Both the position numbers and the translations under genes were made by a program. A stretch of DNA of 64,000 nt from Antedon bifida (lineage: Eukaryota; Echinodermata; Crinoidea; Comatulida; Antedonidae). Shown here piece by piece: positions 12,024 through 23,869 of this stretch. The notes under the pieces were generated by a model. The model saw only the letters and a list, made by a program, of their open reading frames with translations, made no database searches and was not told the DNA's origin. The number at the start of each line of letters is the position of its first letter. Position 1 is the first letter of the stretch. The DNA lies in the NCBI GenBank assembly GCA_963402885.1, contig OY727099.1, positions 5,072,001 through 5,136,000 on the forward strand, given 5' to 3'.

Positions 12024-15000
12024 ATGTTCTTATTGACATTTCGGATTTTATTACTATCGTACATTTTGTACGTATTCGCAATAAACGTTTACGGAGCAAA
12101 TGAAGAGTTAATAACAAATGTTACAGACAGTACACCCAAAGATACCCGGACTACTGGTGGGTATCAGGAATCAAAACCTAACCGTCCGTCGCACATGGAA
12201 TTAACTTCAGGTCTTTTAAAAGATTCCGCGAATATTGGCGGTTTGTTTAGCATTCGTACTTTTCGTGACGGTAAATGTCAGAGAGATATTGACCCTTCTG
12301 GATTACAAAAGATGTATGCTATGGTGTATATGATAGAGAAGATTAATGAAGATCCGGATTTTTTATCCAATATTACATTAGGTAAGTCTATTATTCCATT
12401 CTCAATGCACTAATATAATATTTACTTTTTATATTCATTTCAGAATTTGTTTTTTTCATCCTCACCCTCAGTGACCATACGTCACCATTAACAGGGTTGA
12501 ACGATATACAATATAATATAATGTACAAGTAAAAATCAACAAATAACAAGACAACATTTAAATATTACTGACAGACAAAACCTTATGACGGAAACAAGCA
12601 AGCGAATAAAAAAAACCATCAACTTTACACAGTGAGTGGTAACTTAGGCAGACGTATTTTATCACACATAGTGGTAGAGTCAGATGCCTATCAATAGAAA
12701 CTATAGTTATATTCTGGATTCAATGAATGTAGAAAGAGAGGCTAAATTTAGATCAATATCAATTAATACATTTTACGTCTTCGAGAAAGAAAAGGGTTAA
12801 AGCAATGCATCATTTTAATAGAAGTATATGCCCAAAGACATTTCTTATGATACTTTAATATATATATCATATAATGTTTAGTTTTAACGAAAAAAGTTCT
12901 GTCTACACTATCAAACTTTATGTGACAAAAGAATGTGATGTGCCCATATATGGACACGATGATGTCATATCACTACCTTATTTAAGCAAATCACTACCAT
13001 ATTTGATCAAACTAGTTACATCGATAAGAGGCCGGGGCATACAACTGAACTCAATAGTAGGCCTAAACAGCTATAGTCTTTTTGTGTATTGTGTGGTTAC
13101 AGAGTATATAATTCGGACCATCACTCTCGTTGGTTCACAATCATTCGGAGCTTCAACACAAACAAATATATTATCTACAACCCGTTTTCACATCGAGTTT
13201 TAAAAGATTAACGTGTTCAAACTTAACGAGATGTAGGCCTTATGACAGTGAGAAGAGTCAGGTGTTTCCTGATACTAATAGGCTTAGAGAGGAGCTCGTT
13301 AAAGTGTATGCCGACTATACAAATATATTTTATAGAATGTAAATAAAGTCGAATTAATGAATAGAAAATCCAGGAAAGAAAATATTAAATAATAACGTTG
13401 TTTAAAGTAAGTAATTCGCACTCTTTGAACCCATCTGGCGGAACCTATTATGACGTCATGGGTTTGACAATTTTAAGCACTGTTATATTAATGCTTCGTA
13501 GTTCTCCAGAGATTATACCTTTCAACTAACTTATAATAATAGACTTATACACTTAAATAAAAGGAATGTATTTTTTACGAAGTTGTAAAGGTGCAAAAAC
13601 CTTCTTAATCCCAACAATCCTGTATAGTGTATACATTTTCTTTATTCATTCATTCATTCTGCTTTTATTCAATATTTCTCTTTGCAGTATATATAAAATA
13701 AAACTGAATTGCGAGAGATTTACATATAAAATTGGTACAAGCTTTCAAACATCAAAGTTCACAACATTAAAAAGTTAAATAATTATTTTAAAAAGGAGAT
13801 GTTACACATGGAAAAGACTGATAAAAGTACTTTATATAAAATATTATATTATACACGTTTTGACAGAACTATTGTAATTGTTATTGTTATTGTTGTTATT
13901 ATGCCCGAAATGTGTTTATTTTGGTTTATTAATTAGTCTACACAGGGCTGGGAAACATGAGTTGTTGAATCTTTTTGTATTGCCTTATATTTCACTTTGC
14001 TTCTTAGCATTCATAAGTATCCTGCCACACGTTTCGTCTCTCATTTTAGGAAGTGCGTTAGGGACGATTTGGTTAAGATTTTTAGCAAAATAAAGAAGAA
14101 TATCTTCTCTTTTTTGACCTAAAAATTTAAGATTAAGTAGTTTTTCATACATATCTGTTGTTGTACCATGACTAAATTATGTATTAAAATACATATTAAC
14201 TATTCATAAAGATAATAATAATAACATTAATTTAGTGCCGATCCCCACTTTACGATAACTCAATAGTATTATAACATAACCATCGGTGTACCCCAAATTG
14301 TATCCACAACACGCATCCCCAATTTTGAAAATCGTATTTTTTCTTGTTCATTAATTATTAGAAAGACATAGGACCTACCAGCACTCGCGTAAATACATTA
14401 TAATATTGACCGCTACAAAACTTTTAACAACAAACAGTGTTTTTGTTTAATATCCATAACTCTATTTGTTTGTTTTTAAACAGGATTCCATATTCATGAT
14501 TATTGTGGAGACGTGAACGAAGCCGTGGCGTCATCCATGGACTTCATTATGTCAGCAAAAGATTGTTCGTAAGACACCAGGTTTTTTTTTCTAATTTTGA
14601 ATTTTAGATATGCAATGAAAATGTGCATATCCATTCCCGCCTCCAAAGGTATCTCACTGCCCTTTATGAAAGCAACTTCTAGTCCCTATAGTAGTGGTAT
14701 TTCACCGGCGGCGTGAGCCTCCCACCTACACCCCTCATGTCCCTATAATAGCCTACCCTATGTTTTTTCCGCCCTTTGTGACAAACCCTTACTGTCCTTC
14801 CTCACTATGTCCCTGCCCCTCCATCTTCTTGCCCCTTCATCTTCTTGGTCTTTTTCTACGTTATGTTGTCCCTTGTATAGAACGCCAATTGAAACAAATA
14901 TATATTTTTGATCATTGTAGGTCACTACTAATGTTCTTTTTCCTTTGCTTATTATTCCTATAGAAATAATGAAAATCTGTCGGATGTTAAGGCCGTTGTT

Positions 15001-18000
15001 GGCCCTATGCATAGCGATTCAGCACTATCTGTGGCAAGTCTCCTAAGTTTGTTCAAAGTTCCTGAAATAAGTCCATTTGTAACAAGTACAGATCTTAGTG
15101 ATGAGAGATATAAGTAAGTGTTGTTCGTTTTTACAATGTTATTGTCATTTCATCTAACATGTCAAGAAAAACAAAAAGTGGAGTTGTGGCTTGGTGGTTA
15201 TGATGCTTCCAATCCAAGGTCCTGGGTTCAAGTCCTGTCATGTCAGGATTTTTCTAATGACAGTTCAAACTCCACTCCCAAAGACTTGTAATAAGACTTA
15301 TGTAGATCATCTTGTGTATATGTTTGTCTTGTGAATGGGATTGTCACCTTTAAGAAGGATAGTGAATAAATTCGCTTATGGTTATTCTTGGCAATTTGCA
15401 TAAATATAAAAAAGAGAAGAAAAAAACAAAAGAAAAGAGGAAAAACAAAAGCTAACTAGGCGCGCCACAACTCACTCAATTTAACAGTTTACGGAAGTTA
15501 ATTTCATTAGGCCTAGGTTTTTCTGTTGGGTGGTCCGGTCCGGAACGACTTACAGGAGTAAAAAACTTGAAGGAAAAAAATGAACATCATGGGGTACGTT
15601 CCCTTAGAACTGGGAAGAGTTATTGTCACTTCTCTTTTTCTGTGCCAAGTGCCATTCAAACATCCGCCTATGGTTTAAAGGCCTTTGCTGATCGACAGAT
15701 TCTCTTTCATTTGTCTATGATCAAAAAGTGTGGGCGACAATGCATTAAGATTTAGCGATACAATACTAATGATAAGTGACAATATAGTATTACTTGTTTT
15801 TACGATTAATTTCCCAGAAAAAAAAGTAATTAAATTTTATTTCTCCTTATACGCCTATGTCGCAGCTATTTAATTAAATAATACCAGCTAATGGGCCTAC
15901 CGCTGATGAGTTTAACTGAAACATATAGACATAGGTGTTTTAATAAATAAATGGCAGTAGAAATGGTCACGGATATTTCAAATTCATCAACATTATGATT
16001 CGGTCCATTAGGATTTCAATTAAGGGACTGTGTAAATTCCATTACCGAGATTACAAAATCCACACACTATCCGTAGATCAATCTTGCATTCGAAAGGTTG
16101 ATTTTATCACAATGGTATTGATGCTATGAACTTTAAAACAATTAAGTTGCTTTATAATTATTTCAAGACGCTGGGTTCAAATCCAGCCTAAAGCAACATT
16201 CACACGAAACGGAAGACAGTGCCCACACATTCTCTATATGATTTTCCATTACGAAACAAGTGTGAATGGAAGCTTGGTTCACACTAGGATGTAACGTAAA
16301 AACTTTTCTCTTAATTTTAGTAAAAGATAAATATTTTTGCACATATGGCGTTTCATACGTATACTACTTGAGTTTGGTTCAAATAAAAAAAAAATTGTAA
16401 AAATGACAATGAATACAGACTTGGGGCAAGTCTACGTCTTATCGTGTAGTTTTACTTTATGGTATTGTACCTTGGACCATGGTATAAAATAGTATTTTAT
16501 TTCGATTTGCCCATATTGCAAGAGCTCGCATAACTTACTCGGTAGAGAAGCTGTTTGTGCGACGATCTACTAATGCTTGGTTCCCACTAGAGAGGCAACA
16601 CGAGGACGTAACACAACGTAAGTGAGTTGACCAATCACAAGCGATGAATTATTCGAACTGTGATTTGTCATTTGGTCAACACACTTGCGTTTACGTCCTA
16701 GTGGTAAACAAGCTTTAACAAACTCAATCGAATATGCCGTTTTTCTTACAGACTTCCGTGGCTTTAATACTAACAATACTCCGAATCATTAATATGTTAC
16801 ACGGATGTTTATTTTCATAAACATTGTGAACTGTGCTGTGCATGCTGTTATGTGTCCTAGATACTTTGTAGACATTCTAAGAAATATCTTGTCCGGTGTC
16901 GAGCCCGCATACCGAGCTCGAAATGTACACATGATTTCATGTGCTTTAAATAGCCTACAAAACCATGAAATTCACTGCCAGTTACCGACTGTTGTTCCAA
17001 AAACACACTAACAGCATTGTTCTTGAGAACTGCTCACATCATAAAGATAGTATCTCTATGCTCACATGAATAAGGTCTCCACCAAATAAATCATTCGGTC
17101 GCGTTTGATCATTTAAGGAATATACGTGTGATTCTGCAGTTGTCACTAGGTAGATCTTAACTTACTACTGACAGTCATCTAGATACGAGTCGGCAGCTGT
17201 CATTAGTTAGATCTTAACTGACTATTGACAGTCATTTAGATACGAGTCTGCAGCTGTCATTAGGTAGACCTGAACTGACTATTGACAGTCATCTAGATAC
17301 GAGTCTGCAGCTGTCATTAGGTAGATCTTAACTGACTATTGACAGTTATCTAGATACGAGTCTGCATCTGCCATTAGATATATCTTAACTGACTATTGAC
17401 AGTCATCTAGATATGAGTCTGCAGCTGTCATTAGTTAGATCTTAACTGACTATTGACAGTTATCTAGATACGAGTCTGCAACTGTCATTAGGTAGATCTT
17501 AACTGACTATTGACAGTCATCTAGATACGAGTCTGCAACTGTCATTAGGTAGATCTTAACTGACTATTGACAGTCATCTAGATACGAGTCTGCAGCTGTC
17601 ATTAGTTAGATCTTAACTGACTATTGACAGTCATCTAGATACGAGTCTGCAGCTGTCATTAGATATATCTTAACTGACTATTGACAGTAATCTAGATACG
17701 AGTCTGCAGCTGTCATTAGTTAGATCTTAACTGACTATTGACAGTCATCTAGATACGAGTCTACAGCTGTCATTAGATAGATCTTAACTGACTATTGACA
17801 ATCATCTAGATACGAGTCTGCAGCTGCCATTGGTAGATCTTAACTGACTATTGACAGTCATCTAGATACGAGTCTGCAGTAGTCATTAGGTAGATCTTAA
17901 CTGACTATTGACAGTCATCTAGATACGAGTCTGCAGCTGTCATTGGTAGATCTTAACTGACTATTGACAGTCATCTAGATATGAGTCTGCAGTATTCAGT

Positions 18001-21000
18001 TAAGATCTACCTATTGACAGCTGAAAAATCGGATAACGTGTACTACAAAATCAATAACTAGCTAGTAGTATATCATTGGAGTTGTGGCTTGGTGGTTATG
18101 ATGCTTGGCTACCACTCCAAGGGTCCTGGGTTCAAGTCCCGTCACATATCAGGATTTTTTCTAAGGACAAATTTACAACTCCACTCCCAAAGACTTGTAA
18201 TAAGACTTTGTTTATGTAGAGCATCTTGTGTATATGTTTGTCTTGTGAACCTCTGAGGGTCCCTAATGATCAGCAATTGCTGGATGGATCACCCTCATTA
18301 AATATGGTAAAAAAAAAAATTTTTTTTAATAAAAACAAATTGGTATTTCATCATTAACTTTCTATTTTTTTAGCTACTTTCTTCGAAACGTTCCCAGTGA
18401 CGATGCCCAGATCATTGCAATGGCTGATATTGTACAGCATTTTGGATGGTCTTCTGTTGCTGTGTTGTCCACAGACGATCTAGGCTACGGAGTCAAAGGC
18501 AGTGAACTACTATCTGTTGAGTTACAAGCAAGAAACATCTGTGTGGCCTATCAAACGCGTTTTAATGCTGCGTACACGGATTTTGATTTTTTAGATATGA
18601 TAACCAATCTTCGGTAGGTATTTGATTGAATTCAATAAATTACGTAATTATAATATGCGAAGCATCACAATCGATGTTACATCTGATGTTTTTACAACGG
18701 CATTTGTTTTAAATATGTTTCAATACGTATTTATTATGTATAAATGCATTATTGTTTACTAGGCCTGCCTTCTGAACATTTTTCGTCGGAAAGTCATCTT
18801 AAGTGGAAATAATAATTGACTTAACCTGAAATGTTTTTTAATATGTATAAATAACCTTAACTTGTTTGTCTTTTCTTAGAAATATGAGCAATATCAGAGT
18901 ATTGGTGACAATATCTGACGATAAATCAATACTTAGACTCTTGGACGTATTTAGACAAAACGAGTTGTACGGCTACACGTGGGTAGCTTCCGAAGGATGG
19001 GCCTGGTCACCAACCCTAGCTGAAGATAGATATTACAAAGTAGTGCAAGGAATGCTTGGAGTTAGTGTACCATCATTTAATGACCCAAACTTTAAAGAGT
19101 ATCTTAAAAGACTCAAACCTTCATCCGACGATCCATTTCTAACACAATATTGGGAACACACGCATAATTGCTCTCTAGAAACGCTTTCTGATGTTTCCAT
19201 GTGTACTGGAAACGAAAGCTTTTCAGACGACGATCCATTACTGAGCGAGGCATTGGTATCACCTATTATGGACTCTGTAAAAGTTATAGCATACGGGCTA
19301 CAAGAGTGCAATTCCAGCGAACCTAAACAGTTATTACGATGTTTGAAAAATGTCTCTTTTATTAATGAGAACGATTATAGAATATCATTTAAACCAAATG
19401 GAGATCTAGCTACTGGTGCTCGGTATGATATAATAAATCTTCAACCTTCGAACGGCTTTCAACCGATATTTCCCCCAAAGTTGATAGGTTCTTGGACTGA
19501 AAACGGCGGCTTAGAAATCAACAAATCTGCAATATTTTGCACATCACGTGATGGTAACTGTGAACAGAATTGGAAAGACTCGTCTGACGGGGATATTAAT
19601 CCGCCGAAATCATTTTGTAGTGCAGACTGCGATTTTGGATCTCGAAAACATACCATTTGGGATAACTTGTGTTGTTGGGAATGCATACCTTGTAGTAACA
19701 CGGAATATACGAATACAACCAACGCGTTAGAGTGTAATAAGTGTAATTATGATGAGATTGCCAACTCTTCAAAAAACGGATGCAATAAACTACGGCCTCA
19801 CTACTTTACTCCAAAATATAACAATATAGCCTTGATAACCTGCATAGTTATAGTGATTGGAATTGCCGGAACTGTTTTAATATTAATTTTCTTTATTGTG
19901 AAACGTAGATCAACTGTTGTGCATTTATCATGTGGAAAACTATTCAAATTCCCTCTGTTAACAAGTATTATCTGCTGTTTTGCTTTCGTGTCGTTTTTAT
20001 TGTCACCCGTTTCGTCTTTTAGTTGTCTCCTCAGTGCGACGATACTGTTTCTACCAATTGTTGCATGTGAAACAATTCTTTTATTTATTTGTTTTACTCA
20101 CAAACGTGATTCCAAAAAAGCAAAACGATATAACACGTGGATATTTTTCATTATTTTGTCATCTTACACCAGTTGTGTAGCAGTCGGTTATATAGTCAAA
20201 AAACCAGAATTAGCTAAAGATCCTGATTATGTGAGAGATATCTTAGTGATTGGATGCGAAATGAATGCTGCGATAAGTTGCTATAGCATGGCAACCGTGT
20301 TTGTACTATTGCTGGATGTTGTTGGTATAACCATAGCTTATCGTACCAGAACAACGGAGGGAAATTTCAACGAAGCAAAGTTCATATTTTATACATTTAT
20401 AGCACATACTATGTTGTGGGTTGCGTTTATGTTGGTGAAGGTTCTTACAAGTGATGATATAAACAGAACGCACCTTACCAGCGCCTTTGGAATGATTGGT
20501 TCCGCAAGTGTTTTTCTAGCCTGTATGTTTTTCCCAAAATTAAATGCGTATAAACGCAAACCGGAAGCAAGGATACTTGTGGGAAATAAAAGAGGTTGGA
20601 AATTTCGAAGGAAAACGAAAGAGAATACAAGTGAAAGTTTAATCGAAGTAAGTATGCTGTGACGTTTATTTACTAGTGACATTTAAAATTGACATGCTTG
20701 ATTGAACAATCAAATTAGTTTTGACGTTATCAGCATTTTTCAAACAGTTAATAGCTTTCATAGTCTTATTCAATGTAATGGTAACATTTAATTACAGTAA
20801 TTACAATGTCCCCAGAGTGAACAAACTTTATATTTCTAGTAATTAGGTTCAAATTTAGTCTTTGTACTTTTTTAATGTTTAAATTATAAATATATTTTCC
20901 AATTGTCTACATTGCATGATTGGTAAACAGAAATATTGTATTGTGCAGTTTATTTTTATGTATTATAATTAATAGTACAGTAATATATTCTGTTGTATTT

Positions 21001-21821
21001 TTTTCCCGTAGGATTCCAGTAACACCAAACAGAATTTAATTGATAATCTTAACAAAACAATAGAAGCGCTTAACAATGAAACAATGCAAGCGAGACGTGT
21101 AATATCTTTATGCAAAGATCAACAACGCGATTTAAGGCAAAGGTTAGTTATTTTCAATACCTATGATTTGTATCTTCTTCTATTAAGTTGCTGCCTTCAA
21201 CAAGCAACTATGCCTACTAGAAGGCCTACTGGAAGGCCTACTTTTAAGTAGTGACTGTGTGTGACAGTGACCGAGTGTGTGAGATATTTCTTTTCGTACA
21301 TAAGTTGGTGACCCCTCATGAAACGTCACAAAATAAACATGAATATTCATTAGTCATATCCATAAGATGTGACGTAAGAATTTAGCTAACTACAATTCGC
21401 TAATGCAAACTCTTTCCGTCGAGCCGTCTGTGTAGTCGAGTGGATCAGACTATGAACTTTACACCCCCCCCCCCCCCCCATCTACTCATCTCAAAAGATG
21501 TACTAGGTTCTTTTCTTCCTTCATCCGAGAAAACTGTCGAAACCACCAGAACCATCAGGCGATGTTTATGGCTATATATTACAGTTCCACTGCCTTAACC
21601 GCTCGGCCACTCACTCATAAGTATGTTGATATTATAAGATTGAATGAATTTACTCTTATGCTCCTAAAACTTTTATGATGATAAATAATGATTTTTCTTT
21701 ATTATTTTTTCTTAGATTTTCTCATTCTGAATCGGAAATACTTAATAAGCTGTACATTATACGAAACGCCAAAGCGGAGTTATTTTTTTCATCGAATTAT
21801 ATGAAAACAACAAAATGCTAA
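12024..21821 (+). CDS. Class C GPCR, CaSR/GPRC6A/mGluR-like, complete, 7 exons
   Basis: Exons: 12024-12381, 14484-14568, 14964-15113, 18374-18613, 18880-20647, 21012-21142, 21716-21821. All junctions are GT..AG and in phase, giving 945 residues. The first ATG (AATATG) opens a signal peptide, residues 1-24. Residues about 70-500 form the Venus-flytrap ligand-binding domain (GGLFSIR; GPMHSDSALSVASLL; RNVPSDDAQ; ASEGWAW; YWEHTHNC). Residues 524-579 are the cysteine-rich NCD3G domain with the CCWEC signature. Residues 594-830 hold seven membrane segments, with FNEAK before TM6 and FFPKL at the end of TM7. Residues 868-911 look like a coiled coil, which is unusual outside GABA-B receptors. CaSR-type traits (SEGW rather than SDGW) suggest an amino-acid or cation sensor at the plasma membrane coupling to G proteins. 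The ligand is unknown, and the subfamily needs a tree. Confidence 0.9.
12893..13015. mobile_element. MITE family 1 copy in GPCR intron 1
   Basis: Begins AGTTCTGTCTACACTATCAA and continues with GTGATGTGCCCATATATGGA and two 'cactaccatattt'-type words. The far end (GATCAAACTAGT) is degenerate. It lies between GPCR exons 1 and 2. Confidence 0.6.
15179..15375 (+). mobile_element. SINE family A, tRNA-derived, in GPCR intron 3
   Basis: The head GTGGCTTGGTGGTTATGATG resembles a pol III A box and GGGTTCAAGTCC a B box. They are followed by a non-tRNA body containing AAGACTTGTAATAAGACTT and CATCTTGTGTATATGTTTGT. The same head and body recur at 18077-18320 (+) and 53185-53428 (-). The head does not fold into a full tRNA, so this is a retroposon and not a tRNA gene. 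Confidence 0.75.
16573..16720. mobile_element. MITE family 2 copy in GPCR intron 3
   Basis: Starts GCTTGGTTCCCACTAGAGAG and ends CCTAGTGGTAAACAAGCTTT, imperfect inverted repeats. The inner pair GAGTTGACCAATCACAAGCG and TGTCATTTGGTCAACACACTT completes the palindrome. This is the cleanest single copy of the family here, about 148 bp. Confidence 0.75.
17140..17997. repeat. 57-58 bp minisatellite in GPCR intron 3
   Basis: About 15 units of a 57-58 bp sequence carrying AGATCTTAACTGACTATTGA, CAGTCATCTAGATACGAGTC and TGCAGCTGTCATTAG. Units differ by a few substitutions and one- or two-base gaps. Each unit contains BglII-like (AGATCT), CTAGATA and CAGCTG words. An inverted partial unit (CAGTTAAGATCTACC, then TTGACAGCTG) follows at about 17998-18024, so the array ends in opposite orientation. 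Confidence 0.95.
18077..18320 (+). mobile_element. SINE family A, full-length copy in GPCR intron 3
   Basis: The head GGAGTTGTGGCTTGGTGGTT with B box GGGTTCAAGTCCCGT is followed by the shared body. The 3' tail reads CCTAATGATCAGCAATTGCT, GGATGGATCACCCTCATTAA, then A and T runs. A copy on the opposite strand at 53185-53428 matches along the full length, which defines a family unit of about 240 bp. It sits just upstream of GPCR exon 4. Confidence 0.8.
18880..20647 (+). CDS. GPCR exon 5: lobe 2 of the flytrap, NCD3G and entire 7TM
   Basis: One 1768-nt exon encodes residues 279-867. Vertebrate CaSR and GPRC6A also carry the 7TM domain in a single large last exon, which fits this class. It contains VASEGWAW (E316 where mGluR1 has Asp318), YWEHTHNCSL, the cysteine-rich SADCDFGSRK..CCWECIPC module and all seven helices. 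The basic KRRS after TM1 and KRDSKKAKR in the second intracellular loop are candidate G-protein contacts. The donor GAA|GTAAGT lies at 20647/20648. Reading through it adds only four residues before a stop ending at 20662, so retention of this intron would give a receptor without the coiled-coil tail. Confidence 0.9.
21414..21620 (-). mobile_element. SINE family B, tRNA-Ser/Leu-like head, in the last GPCR intron
   Basis: Read on the minus strand, the head is GAGTGAGTGGCCGAGCGGTT AAGGCAGTGG, with a class II tRNA-like A box. It is followed by ATAGCCATAAACATCG, TTCTGGTGGT and CTAGTACATCTTTTGAGATGAG, and ends in a G/C run (21464-21479). Relatives occur at 44041-44300 (-), 48562-48720 (+) and 51450-51690 (-). 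Confidence 0.7.
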
Positions 21822-21906
21822 TCAACCAAACAGATAAGCCTAATAAGACAACGTTTGAAGATAACGCCAATGGCATTGATGGTCATAGAAAATGATGCTC
21901 ATAGAA

Positions 21907-21912
21907 AATAAA
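21907..21912 (+). promoter_or_regulatory. Polyadenylation signal AATAAA for the GPCR
   Basis: A canonical AATAAA lies 86 bases after the TAA stop at 21819-21821. A second AATAAA is at 21949-21954. Either could set the transcript end. Confidence 0.55.
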
Positions 21913-21969
21913 CATTTTTTGTGATTATTCATTGACAACTTTATAAATAATAAATGTTATGAGACTATG

Positions 21970-22003
21970 CATGGATTAAAGAATAGAAGGATATGCATCG
22001 ACG
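21970..22003 (+). repeat. Arm 1 of a 34-bp perfect inverted duplication
   Basis: These 34 bases (starting CATGGATTAAAGAATAGAAG) are the exact reverse complement of 23836-23869. Weaker similarity continues inward: TGAGATCAA against TGACATCAA, and ACCGCGG followed by a nearby TGTTAC in both. The two arms face each other about 1.83 kb apart. Confidence 0.85.
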
Positions 22004-22318
22004 TGAGATCAAGGGTTCCTTGACTCTCGCCGACAGACCGCGGACCGCCCACAATGTTACAGTTTAATTAACCGCATGGTAACAACGAAACGGTCGCGTG
22101 CCTAATATATTGTTTACTGCACATGTGCAACGACATTTAACCTTGTTGGCTACGCTTCTTTCGCGCGTTCTTTGGTTTCCGGTCCTTCATAGAAACTTTA
22201 CTGCTACCACATAGCCTACAAATCGTTTGAAGACACAACTGGTGATTGTTCATTTTCTATCTAGTAAATAGAAAATATTGTTGCACCTATGTATTCATAC
22301 ATATTTGAACAGTATAAT

Positions 22319-22515
22319 CAGTGGCGTAACGACTATGTGCGCTCACTGGCTAAACCCAGGGGCCCTGAAGCTTGGGGCCCATGAGCAGTGCCCAGAGGAA
22401 CAGGCATAAAATATGTCGAAAATGCTAAAAACGTCCCAGGCCTCGATCTTTGAAACTTGGAGGGCCACTTAGGTTTCCTAAACAAGTGGCTTCAGGCCTC
22501 TGCCTCACGCCACTG
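22319..22515. mobile_element. hAT-type MITE with 8-bp target duplication
   Basis: A 197-bp element has ends CAGTGGCGTAAC and the inverted form CACGCCACTG. It is flanked on both sides by AGTATAAT (22311-22318 and 22516-22523), a perfect 8-bp target-site duplication as made by hAT transposases. The interior holds CTGGCTAAACCCAGGGGCCC and no open frame. A sister copy is at 63384-63570. Confidence 0.9.
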
Positions 22516-23835
22516 AGTATAATTTTTATTGAAAACAGTTATTAAATTACATTGTATGTTCGTGAAGACCCTGGTGTAGGCCTACTTCATCAATATACCA
22601 GATAAAAACAATAATATATTGTTATTGGCTTAGAATTGTAATAATAATAATAATATTTATTCGGTCATCAATGTAAAAATAACCAGGAATGAGAATAGGC
22701 TAAAGCCCAAACAGATTCTGCACTCACTCCATACAATACAATCAGTTAAAGATAAAACCATATACAAGAAAAATACAAATAAATTATACATAACATGAAA
22801 TATAGTGTTTTGTAGATGCTATAATTGTAATTAGTATAGGTTTCTGCCGCGATTGATCTTCGCTAATGTTTTTATGACATTAAAGTAGCATTTTATGACC
22901 CTTAGTAGCCCTACATCTGAGACAATAACTATTTGTTGTCTCAGCCTACATGTAAAATTACAAAATCAGCACGAATACTAGGCCTTCTAGGCTTACTAGT
23001 AAACCATATGATTTGCCGACATTGATACTGCTAATCTTAAGTGTAGTAGATACAACATTTAATCATGATCTATACTCACCGTTGTCTTACTTCTTGTGTG
23101 AATAATAATAGGTACTTCGTTTGTTCGTGATTAAGTTTGCCCTGCGTGTACTTTTCAAAACGACCGCTAGGTAACGTATCGCAACTATACATAGCCAGCC
23201 AATCCCGGATCAGGGATCGCTGTTTTCATTCAATTAGGCCCGGTGATTGGATGTGATGTGGATGACATAACCACTAGCCAATCACCAGGCACTACAATTT
23301 AAATATAATCACATCGATAATTAAGGAGATTTATGAAGAAACCACTGCTTAGCCATATATTAAAAACAAGATTGTTGTATGTGTGAACACCGGCCACGCT
23401 AACAACATACATGGTCAAATGCATAATTTAATATTCTATAGATTAACGCAATTTTTAATGACAGAAGATGGCAGGCAAATAATGATAATTCAAATATAAA
23501 AATTGCATATTTTATTAATATTACCAACTACTTAAAATTACCAGTCGTAAGAAAGTGAACTTTTCGTAGTCCGATTGTGATGAAACTAAAACAGAATTGT
23601 TCAGCAATATATTTTTGTTGTCAATTAATCATCGACGCAGACATGTCAATAGAACATTCAGACTGCGCATACGATTTCTACATGGTTACGTTTTGATCTC
23701 AAAAAATGTAACAGTTGATTCGCAGCGTTTTACAGAGGGCCGCGGTTAGAGACACGGAGTTCAATGAGCGTGTTTGTTTGATTGGCAGCAGTGCTTTAGT
23801 ATAGGTAAGCGCGTTGTAAAATCGTTTGATGTCAC

Positions 23836-23869
23836 CGTCGATGCATATCCTTCTATTCTTTAATCCATG
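23836..23869 (-). repeat. Arm 2 of the 34-bp inverted duplication
   Basis: Reverse complement of 21970-22003. In one minus-strand frame it reads HGLKNRRICIDG inside an open stretch (23699-24031), and the plus-strand arm reads MHGLKNRRICID. Shared coding sense may be chance or the relic of a duplicated coding fragment. I do not recognise the peptide. Confidence 0.85.

Noticed and set aside
14694..15012. Open frames of 84-89 codons on both strands
   Set aside because: They overlap GPCR intron 2 and exon 3, and the peptide is low-complexity Pro/Phe/Leu.
18077..18150. tRNA gene candidates at SINE heads (15179, 18077, 37888, 48562, 51600, 53400)
   Set aside because: A and B boxes are present, but stems do not complete a full cloverleaf and each head is followed by a shared repeat body. 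They are SINEs.
19033..19722. Minus-strand frames of 87-92 codons
   Set aside because: Antisense shadows of GPCR exon 5.
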